35,832 nt of DNA from Deltaproteobacteria bacterium PRO3 (GTDB taxonomy: Bacteria; UBA10199; DSSB01), in contig SZOV01000023.1 in the NCBI GenBank assembly GCA_030263375.1, forward strand, positions 1 through 35,832. The letters run 5' to 3'. The notes beneath the pieces are model-generated. The model saw only the letters and a list, made by a program, of their open reading frames with translations, was not told where the DNA came from and made no database searches. Positions 11,601-19,200 of the stretch are shown in pieces. Numbering within the stretch: position 1 is the stretch's first letter; the number at the start of each line of letters is the position of its first letter. The translations under genes were made by a program, and so were the position numbers.

Positions 11601-13062
11601 GGAGCCCATCCCCACGGGCGACGGGGCCTTCGCCTTCAAGATTCCGCGCGGCCGTCCCGTCTACATCGGCCGCAAGCAGATCCCCGACGCTTCGCTCTCG
11701 CCGGATCACTTCGAGCTGATCTTCAAGGGCAACGGCTGGTTGATCCGCGACATGGGTTCCGACACGGGGACCCAGCTCAACGGCGTCGACATCCAAGGCG
11801 GCGTGGACCCCGCCACGCAGCGCCGGACCCTGGGCAACTTCCATGCGATCCAGGACGGGGCGCTCGTCACCGTCGGCGGCCTCACCTTCCGCTTCCACGA
11901 GAGTACCGACCACGCCAGCTTGATTCAGGTCGCCGGACAGGTCTCGCCCCCCAGCTCCCACGCTTTTAGAACGCCGGCGCCCCAGGTGGCGCGCATGCAG
12001 CTGCAGGAGGGGGCGAATTACCAGTTCAACGGCCCCGACGGACGGCAGGTCGCGGAGATCTTCTGGGACGCCTTCGAAAACGGCGGCGGCGAGTTCATCC
12101 TCCGCGAGATCACGAACCACGGCTACGTCTGGGTCTTGAACGGCAACAGCTATGAGCCGCTTTCCGGAAACACCTACGCCATGGGAGACGGATTGATGTT
12201 CGCTTTCGGGCCGAGGCCGGAGCAGGCCCAATGGTACGTCTTCAAGGACGGCGCCGTGACCGCCATTCAAAACGGCCGTCGTCCCCGCGCCTCGACCGAA
12301 CCCATGGCCTCGCCCGACGCGGGCGTGGTGATCGAGTTTCCGATCGGAGGACAGCCGGTCAAGCTGGGTCGCAGGGAGCTGGGCGGGAACGCCAATATCT
12401 CCAACCAGCATTTGTCCTTCACCTTCCACGACAAGGGCTGGTGGGTGAAAGACCTGGGCAGCAGCAACGGCACCTACCAGAACAACCAGCTCATTTCAAA
12501 AGGCCGGGGCCAGGAGGGCGAGTGGAGACGGGTCTCGCCCAACGACATCCTCAGCCTCGGTGGTGTCCACTTCGTCTTCAAGGTTAGGCCCGACGGCGGG
12601 ATGCGCATGGAACAGATCGCGGCGGCACCCGTGCCGATGGAGCCGATTCCGGTCTCGATTCCGCCTTCCTACATGCCCTCGCGGGGGCCGCAGGCCTTCG
12701 GACCTCCATCTTTCAACGGCGGCGAGATGAAGGTGGGCTGGGCCCGTCTCATCCGCATCGTCGAGAACAAGGGCGAGGTGGGCTTGCAGGCCGCCGAAAG
12801 CGACGAGGCCACGCCGCGCGAGTACAAGCTGAACATCAACAAGGGCGGCTTGTTCCGGGGGCTCTTCGAAAAGGACCTGGCGCGCATCGAGGACCTGGGC
12901 GAGGGCCGCTATCGCATCGAGAACGTCGGCTTCAAGCAGGGGATGAGCATCACCAACCCCGCGAAGGGCAAGAACATCATCGTCGGCCTCGGCCGCAGCG
13001 ACCAGGCCCTCGCCGGAGACACCCTGGAGTTCGACGGCCACCAGATCACCCTGAAGCCCTAA
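2623..13062 (+). CDS. Giant scaffold protein 1: coiled coil, PP2C phosphatase and FHA array
   Basis: 3479 residues, no signal peptide. Order of parts: LSQETFELLKKNRDF start motif (about 8-22); two copies of a beta-rich module (about 43-113 and 184-250); helical region; Gly/Ala-rich hydrophobic SPTGR domain (about 477-743); Ala/Pro linker; heptad-rich coiled coil of about 1400 residues (860-2250) full of Glu, Lys, Ala and Leu; PP2C-type phosphatase (about 2310-2610) with Asp2336, ADGAGG at 2357-2362, SDG Asp2515 and DN Asp2599; helical spacer; FHA domains at about 2897-2973 (SRRH 2915-2918, then GSTYGTFVNG), 3004-3095 (SPDH 3026-3029) and 3237-3322 (SNQH 3260-3263, then GSSNGTYQNN), with degenerate FHA-like units at about 3126-3210 and 3370-3479. 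FHA binds phosphothreonine and PP2C removes phosphate from Ser/Thr, so a phospho-dependent scaffold is inferred. The start is GTG at 2623, six bases after GGGGG (2612-2616). It has its own promoter and terminator. Confidence 0.93.
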   Translation: MSGPTSFRLSQETFELLKKNRDFYESLFDLQKKKESPLLPKATDAESRTEAKVRDNGDVEVSLVLPVDDDGDASNGRLYVRDTFVFDASERVLKSYQRSFEHHGKGGDEWKGWLAKYQGLPDSAGRGAADPVVQKFAHRVARSYGRALVDDAANTLPEIKAAFEKERRLLKTTNQQVLDLNAGLEFKIKDKLNFYNLAWRDGKVEVTLQLSVDDDADQANGRILLRDKFTLDDETLAFEGHERTWKLAPGSEGDARLQAVLKKLQAGAKPPSEEAEAFVQALLPAILPKGEPDGSAVLALLGAGKTLPKDYRSPFARRGQGDPEGLKAAAQSSLEAMYVVAQEQVMKRYDESQGWLHFGGSVDQVKEKGLIEGLFQKAKAASEKNPGVSPFALFHKLELSAEETVLRDRLLGDKLMQEFDALAHESDAALRGKSLAILAQQKLLIDAGMGESAMFLAEQLKKDPATQRVGEDILAIVQGKGDFGQKVGYVLPLFCKEVSKPSMLLGMAAAPFMGTAFELGGLKLAAWAYDAKKISDIGRGAKLGAAVLGMTGEAVGFTAIHRGFERMHHGGDKAWNGAWQEIVSATLMFGGMRLTHGMTGLATARMAEGAWGAKLGYRFGEGQFAGALGRSPTGRFFFDGAAHAAGKGIPTLTTSGKALSGTMNHLGGILTMQASGALSRKLGLMPENNQSFGANFFDATVMYAQAMVGSHAANLASGGSLHRNLGAFKMGVENLKKGIPVTPPAPPAAPDPATQAKPDPAQAPATPPPVDPNAAASPAPAPAAKKPGLAERLRARFAKTAPEAKAPTPTADPAVAPADPGAAPVEAKKPSLLDRLLAGREGKTKTVLEAAREWVGNLSPSKVKALEAELAKLRAEKATMEGEKTAKEASLGELQKQFDALKTEQEAARAEVEAKAQEIQGLKDQLTQVEGQKTAADNLVAEKAQALGEAEARLKDLEAQKAEAEQKLRDYQEQAELSELDLGVGSLEQQIQAHKAELGKLRKEKQEAEVQAGAHRLAADELHRRLTEAETELERRKHVDEALKESEASAAALGEKIAELKGSLEDLQRQVGALSAKDEGATRLTTEQAQRIAELAGLKTELEGKLKQALEDIAGLRKTVGDREAELNALNDRHEDAQAQLRSASHRIEQQERSLGQLGKAKEALETQKTELEQALAAEAGNKTELQRQLDETVAKLKETNRELGSVKHDLEISKAGKKAAQEESARLRESMEKAAQAREKSEGELRQGLRDLETRLREQGLQLEASQKEAAEIGARLAEQTQRAEAAEGREAALQQQHSELQKQHETTQTELGKAQRKIDTLTREVEAKKAEIERHKTSIGTYQKQIEGLRAKKGELDESLRQLRVEHTLKLKELETVQKELAAEKAKEPEVVRDINAELELEARIEELTTEKTQRDQRLAELEGAKSGLEAKVSELEGAKKELEKQLRSKEVDLEIAQGAAKSANEDLQTLRDRSAAEETRLKKSLDEWRHRATEAEAGKANAEARIQELDRAITEKRGRIETLERNLEAKIAELKASEGARKVLEGDVAKLERELEAQKGLLESKKAELEGVQRELGERIAKLEKEKGAHEKTIADQVAEMGRLNAEITSVTGRLAGVEAAMAEAKAAALRDISALEGEKAQLSLELQAKQAELRQKDSELINTRARVEELEGDLQGARTTAEKARRDFETEKAGLEEKIAAQEAALAEGRTALQTAQGEAKGLRQDLEVANQALAKEKAAAKEWKQKFEGLEATSKAEAKRLRGEAEELRRHEGLAAQRAAEMVARVESLDAALTELRGQKESLETDLSGKLSVAEQKAAREEGRASQAVADLARAKAEHTAEAERLRLEAAEKGGQAALAEAKAKEHEAALETERAKIRQLEGDLAAAKAEAEALLAPASLRAEAEQKAQDAARRAARLQEELTAAEQGKLAAERRVAALEKELEALRSTTEAEAETHRTEAAGLRSRAEAAEARAKAAEGRIAAAEAEAEAARIEAAALSSDASGRSEAEAGLRRLNEEIAGLKEMVKEAEQRAADADRRAAEFEGALTASEQSAAESARQVEELRAQKTAVDKELKELKPKLEKAERELTDAKTKRKEAEGELLGARSRAAELEGQLAVKQGEVEAKAKELQAAQDQVGKIWSESQEAGRQAQKKIGELERELTTLRNAKEGFDEQIQIEQERVREVEQTLELLVAGEEALRQEVATLKGERDTANLRAAGIERTLSQKQAEIEGLNVALENEQFMGFRSPHELFGGADPRAQRVETRLQGTALLGDAQGRVIGEAHLIAGGEEGMMKLAFTDGSRASGRTSIGNVPNGGNGRRKFQGDSIYMGRFLLPDGTEVKVLAGADGAGGEGGPGADAVASSAFLQGVHARVAEAAREGKVATAKEIFEAGVAAVELQRNQADRNPPGQKGMRTATGAGAVIVVVGNEAMVASVGDATVFLARPNAEGSYDILGYSNVDGVPLPDGQGGWIYNQIARGIHQYEPSLYRVTDLQPGDRFLIASDGFHENTSGGPYKQHGSRDSRQYHGFRPPTQETFAALRGGLKATRGRVDSASLLHDLAIENIRQPGRLVTLEGEPIQLPQHVDKDNIFVLDYEHGKAPASRYEIPINYSPLEPVPTAEQILAAEAAAERSTAKGFKVPATPPGSDPNYQPRISDRTIADFHLKYVEDIAKLYGSASEQASQRILKLYLTFPEIEEVFNPSLLARAEDLKLQGDLFDAAKKRIEARQDLGENILKAAAAELEKIKGIHRPFEVPQAAEVERILGAHRTLLERIFGDGAAEAATVYAGILKNLPQVEAALGPAELAKLEPADFEKFYKRKLRPGLHRDKHRYNEGTAADAAFTAAEKLSELHKNAADYRQASGWTSAKAIETGLREWPLDTATEYVVGKNGGANIRIPDNGVSRRHFKIYARVNRWVVEDVGSTYGTFVNGQQVQTAQLKHGDRIQVGVDVELQVQIDGPSGAARLVELPKKPGAGLPGQPEPIPTGDGAFAFKIPRGRPVYIGRKQIPDASLSPDHFELIFKGNGWLIRDMGSDTGTQLNGVDIQGGVDPATQRRTLGNFHAIQDGALVTVGGLTFRFHESTDHASLIQVAGQVSPPSSHAFRTPAPQVARMQLQEGANYQFNGPDGRQVAEIFWDAFENGGGEFILREITNHGYVWVLNGNSYEPLSGNTYAMGDGLMFAFGPRPEQAQWYVFKDGAVTAIQNGRRPRASTEPMASPDAGVVIEFPIGGQPVKLGRRELGGNANISNQHLSFTFHDKGWWVKDLGSSNGTYQNNQLISKGRGQEGEWRRVSPNDILSLGGVHFVFKVRPDGGMRMEQIAAAPVPMEPIPVSIPPSYMPSRGPQAFGPPSFNGGEMKVGWARLIRIVENKGEVGLQAAESDEATPREYKLNINKGGLFRGLFEKDLARIEDLGEGRYRIENVGFKQGMSITNPAKGKNIIVGLGRSDQALAGDTLEFDGHQITLKP

Positions 13063-13092
13063 TTCCAATGCTTTCGGACACTTGCCACAAGG

Positions 13093-13126
13093 CCCCCCGC
13101 GCCGTCGCGCGGGGCGGCGTTTTGTT
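13093..13126 (+). terminator. Rho-independent terminator of giant gene 1
   Basis: CCCCGCGC (13095-13102) pairs with GCGCGGGG (13107-13114) around a CGTC loop, followed after a few bases by a TTTTGTT tract. It sits 30 bases past the stop of giant gene 1 and just before the promoter motif of giant gene 2, so the two genes look separately transcribed. Confidence 0.75.
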
Positions 13127-13139
13127 GTACGCCTCTCGG

Positions 13140-13165
13140 CAACTTTTCACCGCCCAAGACGATAA
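13140..13165 (+). promoter_or_regulatory. Alternative-sigma-like promoter of giant gene 2
   Basis: CAACTTTT (13140-13147), 11 bases, ACGATAA (13159-13165). It is the second copy of the bipartite motif seen before all three giant genes. The match with copy 1 continues downstream (GATAAACCCT here, GATAAGCCCT there). It ends 98 bases before the start codon. Confidence 0.65.
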
Positions 13166-13170
13166 ACCCT

Positions 13171-13244
13171 AACGTTGGGGAACGTTTAGGACACAGGCAC
13201 AGGTCCTATCGGCCTTGGATATAGGGAAAAAAGGCCAATAGGAT
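13171..13244 (+). promoter_or_regulatory. Structured leader of giant gene 2
   Basis: The first part (13171-13212) repeats the element of the giant gene 1 leader: AACG-N8-CGTTTAGG, four bases, AGGCACA, GGTC, TA. The AACG/CGTT parts form an imperfect stem (CCTAACG with CGTTTAGG). A second hairpin follows: 13203-13216 pairs with 13231-13244 with 12 Watson-Crick pairs, one wobble and one mismatch. It ends ten bases before the GGGGG ribosome-binding site (13254-13258), so it could influence translation or message stability. Confidence 0.5.
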
Positions 13245-13263
13245 CAGATATTTGGGGGCACAG

Positions 13264-16200
13264 ATGGGTGGCAAGCTCACCTCCGCGCTTTCGCAGGAAA
13301 CCCGGGATCTGCTCCGGGACAACAAAAGCTTCTTCGAGGCCGTCAGCAATCTCGGGGACAAGACCGGCATCAAGATCCAAGGCAAGGACGCCGAGGCCCG
13401 CACCGAGGTCGAGGTGCTCGCCGACGGCAACGTCGCCGTCAGCTTCGTCTATCCTGTCGACGACAACCCCTCGAGCGACGACGGCCGCATTTATCTCCGC
13501 GACACCTTCACTTACGACCCCAGCCAGAAGAAGCTGAACGGCTACAAGCGCGATTTTCAATACAACGGACGCGGCGAGGACAAGGAAGGCTGGCAGCGGC
13601 GCCTGGCCGCCTACCGGACGGCCGCGCTGCCCGACGACCAGAAGCTTCAGGCCTTCGCTATGCTGGTGGCGCGCACCTTCTCGCGTCCCTTCTCGGCGGA
13701 GCACATCGCCATCTTCGGCAAAAACAAGGGCGAGACGCAGCAATTCGGCACCCTGATCGCGGCCACCCAGGCGGAGGGCCTGGCGTTGCGCGTGAAAGAC
13801 CCGCGCAGCCACTACGCGGTCTTCCACCGCGGCCTCACGACCGAGGTGGTCTTCTCCTACGTCGCGGAGGACCCTGAGGGCAAGAAGTCGGGCCACCTGC
13901 TGGTCCAGGACAAGTTTTCCTTCAACGGCAACACCGGCGAGTGGGTCGGCTACGAGCGCACGGCCAAGGTCGGCGCGGGCAGCTCCGATAGCGAGTACTG
14001 GGAGGGAAAGGCGAAGAAGATCGCCGCGGCCGAGAAGCCGAGCGCCGAGACCGCCAAGGCCTTCATCCAGAGTTTCCTGCCGGATCTGCTCACCAAGATC
14101 CCGCAGCCGGCGAGCACACCGGCCGAGCCGGCGCCTCCCCCCGGCGGCTATGCCGAGTACAGCGACGCGCTGTTCCGCAAGACGATGAACTCGGCCGTGC
14201 GCAGCGCCAAGGCCGTCCCGTTGGCCCAGATGGAGCCGCAGTTCTTCAAGGGCCTGGCCGCCGCCGATAAGTATTTCGAGCCGCTCAAGGCCTCGCTGGG
14301 GGCGGATTTCCCGCTCAATCTCAAGGACCCGCCTGTCGAGGTCACCACCAACGTCGAAGGGGGCAAGACCTACGTCTTTTTGAAATTCTCCCTCCGCCCG
14401 CAGGGCGGCGAGGGGCAGGGATATCTCGACTACACCGAGCGCTGGACCTTCGAGCACGGCCAGCCGGCCAAGGTCGACCGCCGCGCCCAGGCCTTCGGCG
14501 CCCCGGAGGGCGGCAGCGTGGCCCTGGCGACCCAGCGGATCAACGACGACATCGCGGCCGAGAAGTACCCGCCGATCGCGGACAAGGCCACCAGCCAATT
14601 CGACGAGCGTACCCTCAAGTTTCTCAGCGGGACCGTTCCCTTCGTCGCCCCGCACGTCGCCTACTTCGGGATGCCCAAGATCCTCGACAATCCCCAGCTC
14701 GGCTACGAGCAGCGGATGGTCTTCGAGGTCCTCGACGCGGCCAAGACCTCGCTGGAGCCGCTGTTGCACCTCCAGGGCATCGATCCCGCCTACCGCACCC
14801 GCGTCCTGCGCATGCTGGCCGGGATGGGCCACGGCGACCTCGAGACCGCCGGCGCCGCGATGCAGGAGCTGGAGCAGACCGAGGACGCCGCACTCAAGGC
14901 CGCGACCACGCCCGAGGAAAAACAGCGTCATGAGGACAACCTGCGCCTGACCCGCACAGTCTTCGCGCTCAGCTCGGGCGACATGGATAAGGCCCAAGAG
15001 CTGGTCAAGGGCTTCCACTCGCCGGCCTTCAAGCGCGCCTTCGAGAAGCCGCTCGCGCCCTTCTTTGCGCGCCGCCGCGCCATGGAAGGCCTGGCCGTCA
15101 TGGCGAAGGTCGCCGAGGACCAGATCTCGCTGCGCGTCCGCGACAGCAAGGCCTGGAGCTACAAGGGACCCAAGGTCGACCCCGAGGCCGAGAAGAAGGT
15201 CGTCGACGGCCTTTTCCAAAAGGCCTTCCTCCAGACGACGCAGAGCAAGAAGTCCGACGCGATCGCGGTGCTGCGCGAGCTGAGCGAGATCGGCAAGGGC
15301 AAGGAGCCCAAGGACTATACCGAGGTCGAGAAGCACCTCGCGCTGACGCCCGAAGAGCGCGCCCTGGCCGAGCGGGTGATCCAAGACACCCTGATGGTCG
15401 AATTGGCCGCCATCGCCCAGGACGACATGAAGGACATCCAGGCCCAGCGCTACATGGGCATCGCCCGGGACAAGCTCTTCGACAAAGGCATGGTGGGCTC
15501 GGCCCGCTGGCTGACCCAGATGGTGGCGACCGACAAGCTCCCCAAAAGCCGCGCCGCCGAGAGCCTCGACATCCTCAAGACGATGGCCTCCGAGAAGATC
15601 GAGCTGGCCTATCCCGCCCTGAAGCAGGCCCCGAACCAAGTCCATGTCCCGCAGGAATACCAGGCCCTCGAGCCCCTGCTGACCAAGGCGGCCGAGAAGA
15701 GCGTCGCCGACACCAAGAAGTCCATTTTCACCTTGCTGCAGGAAATGACCGATCTGCAGGGCGACGAGCTCAAGCTGCGCGACGCCCTGCTCAAGTCGCC
15801 CAGCCTGAAGAAGGTCGACGAGGCCGCCAAGCTCCCCACCGTGGCCGAGCGGGTCAAGGTCTACCGCTCCATCTTCGACGGCGTCCTGAAGGGCGACCCG
15901 AAGGACCCGAAGTTCGCCCAGGTCAAGGCCATGGTCGACGAGCAGATGAGCATGATCGAAAAGGCCAGCGAGGACGGCGCCCCAGGACCCGAGGGCGTGC
16001 TGCTGGCGCCGCTCATGGCCCAACTGGACCTCGCCACCGCGCACGACGCGAAGGCGCAGGACGTCGCCAAGGTCGCCGAAGCCCACGACAAGGACATCAA
16101 GGCGGCGCAGAGCCTGCTCGACAAGGCCTCGCTCGCGGCGGTTCAAAAGCCCGGCGAGACCGCCTTCGCGATCCTCCGCGCCCTGCCCGACGCCGACTTG

Positions 16201-19200
16201 AACGAGGACGAGAAGCGGATCCGCGCCCAGCTCCTCGAGGACAAGACGCTGGAGAAGTTCACCGGCGTCGCCGCCGAGGCCTCGATGGAAAAACGCGTCG
16301 AGGCCTACACCAAGCTGCTCCAGGACCCGGAATTCGCCAAGACCGGCTTCAAGAACAGCTCGGTCTGGCTGGCGCAGATGCTGCAATCCGGAAAAATCCC
16401 CGACCTGACCGGCTACCACCCGCCACTGGTGGAGGGGCAGCCCAAGCCCGCCTCGCAGGAGAACGCCGAGCGCCTCGAGCGCGATGTGCAGAAATTCCTC
16501 GCCCTCACCGAGGGCAAGGGCGACTTCGGCAGCAAGTTCGAGGTCGGCCTCAAGCACTTCTCCAAGGAAGTCAGCAAGCCCACCACCCTGGCCGCGATGA
16601 CCCTCGCGCCCTTCGCGGGCGCGGGCTGCGAGATGCTCGGCCTCTGGAAGTTCCGCAATTGGGGCATGATCGGCCGCGGCATCGGCTGGACGGCCGGCGT
16701 TTACGGCGAGGCGGCCGCCTTCACCTATTCCAGCAAGGCCCTGGATTCCTATTTCTACACCTCGGAAGGCGTGTGGGAAAACCACGGCGGCGATCTCAAG
16801 TCCAACATCCTCCTGTTCGGCGCCATGCGCGGGGCGCACGCGACCAGCGCCGCCTTGAGCGAGCGCTTCCTCGCCACCGGCCCCCGCGGCTTCAAGTGGG
16901 CGGGCGGCTACGTCGCGGGCGAATCGAGCGCCGCCGGCCTGGCCAAGAGCCCGACCGGGCGCCTGCTCAACGTCGGCAAGGCCGCGGGCCCCGGCGTGCC
17001 CCAGCTGACCGTCAACGGACGGCGGCTGGCGACGGTGCTGGACCACGGCTTCGCGATCGGTTCGATGTACGCCGCCGGTAAGGCCAACTACAAATTGGGT
17101 TGGTCGAAGCATGACGGCACCTTCTCGGACACCCTGCTCATGTACGTCCAGGCCATGGCCGGCTTCCGCCTCGCCAACGGCCTGACCGGCGGAAAGCTTC
17201 AGCTCGGCATGATGGAATCGCGGATGCGCATCGAGAACCTCAAGGGCCGCAGCGAGATCGTCGAGCTGCAGGGCAAGATCGAAGCCGCCAAGAAGGACGG
17301 AAAGACCTCCAAGGACCTGATCGAGGCCATGGAGAAGGAGCTGCAAAGGCTCCAGGAGGCCGAGCAAAAGGCCGCCAAGGATGCCCCCGCCGCCCAGCCG
17401 GCGCCGGAAGGCATGCTCCAGCTCTTCGGCGCCGTGCCCAAGGATCTCACCCTCACCAAGTCGGAAGGGGGGAAGAAACTCGAGGTTGCCCTGCCCAAGG
17501 AGGGCGAGAAGACCTCGCTCGACGCCTTCCTCCCGCTGGGCGAGGGCCAAGGCCTGCGCGTCTCGCGCGAGAAGGACGGCAGCCTCGTCCTGCACCACGA
17601 AGCGAAGACCGAATTACCGCCGGAAGCCAAGGCGGAGCCGAAGCCGGAGGCCAAGGCCGAGCCGGCGGAACCGAAAGACGGAGATGCCAAAGCTGAGGCG
17701 CCCGCGGAGGCCAAGGACGGCGACAAGCCCGCGGATACCGCGGGGACGCCCCCGGCCGAGCCCAAAACTGAAGCCAAGGACCCGGCCGCTCCCTCGGTGC
17801 CGCCCGCGCCGCTGGAAACCGTGCTGCTCAACGGTGAGACCTTCGCCCCCGGCAAGTCCGCGAGGCTGGCCCACGGCGACGTCCTGAACGTCGGCGGCAA
17901 AGAAGTTCGCATCGAGATCCCCGATCCCCTCCTGAAGGAATTGGCCTCGACCCCGCGCGAGCACCAGATGAGCCTGGCCCGCGCCATCGCGAAGGCCAAG
18001 GACCCGGCCGCGCTCTTCAAGATGCTGCGCGAAAGCCCCTACCAGGGCGGCGCGGAGGTCTTTGTCGCCGTCGCCGAGGTCTTCTCGGGACGCCGGCCCT
18101 TGGAGAGCCTCCCCGTCGAGATGGGCATCCAGGGCAAGGTGAAGTCTCTGCTCGAGACGCAAGTTGCCGAGCTGAAAAAGGCCGGACTCGGCCTCGACCC
18201 CGCCACCGAGCTCAAGGGCGGCGTGATCGACCCGCGCCTCTCGCCGCTGGAGGTCGAATTCCAGACCCTCAAGGCGATGGAAGCGCTCAAGCTGCGCGTC
18301 GGCCGTGCCCGCACCCTGGCCGAGGCCCTCGAGACCCTCGGCGAGTCGCCCTTCAAGAAGATCGGCGGCGTGACCACCAAAGAGATCTTCGACATGCTGG
18401 GCCACGAGCAGCTCAAGGCCGTCGTCGAACAGGCGAAGAAGAGCGAGAGCGCTCTCCTCGAGAAGGTCGGCATCGCCGAAAAGCGGTTGAAGCTGGAAGA
18501 AGGCAAGAAGCGCCCGGACAAGGCCATCATTTCCGAGCTTAAAGAGAAGATCGAAGAATGGAAGGCCGCCGCCGAGAAGTCGAAAGAGCTCTCGACCGCC
18601 CTGGAAAAGGCCCTGGAGGAGCACCTCAAGGATCAGCAGCAGGCCAATATCGAGACGGATCCGGCCAAGCTGGTCGAGAAGCTGCCGGCCGATTTCGGCA
18701 TCCGCCAAAAGGGCCGCGACGCCGTCGAGCAGGCCAACGGAAAATTCGAGAAGAGCCTCAGCGATAAGGAAGTCAAGACCGCGATCTCGCTGGTCAGGAA
18801 ATACCTCGACGTACAGGCCAAGGAGGATTTCCAGGCAGCGCAGAATACCCTGCGCCACGCCCTCGACAACGCCACTCCGCAGGCCCGCGTCCTGCTGCGC
18901 CGGGCCAGCGAGGCCGAGATGGAAGTCCTGCTCAAGGTCTACTTCGGCGAGGCCAACACCCGCGAGCTACCCGCCGCCCAGGCCTATCAGACGGCGACGC
19001 TGCTCGGTTACTCCCGCGCCAAGCAGGAGCTGGGCATCTTGCAAGACCTCAACAACCCGGGCGAGAATGTTGAGCTGGTCCGTGGAGAGCTCGACGCGAT
19101 TTCGACAAAGGTGGACGGCAAGGCCCTGGTCTTCCGCAGCCACCCCGCCAACAAGGACGGCCAACAGCTCGTCTTCACCAAGGGCGAGATCCTGGGTCTG

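Noticed and set aside
2623-13062. Giant gene 1 considered as a myosin-, SMC- or kinesin-like motor because of its coiled coil
   Set aside because: No Walker A/B motif or ATPase head is visible on either side of the coil; the flanking domains are SPTGR and PP2C.
13186-17598. A 1470-codon open frame on the minus strand opposite giant gene 2
   Set aside because: Its composition (Leu, Gly, Ala, Val, Arg, Asp runs) is that of a reversed GC-rich coding strand. It has no recognisable domain and lies entirely opposite a well-supported gene and its leader.
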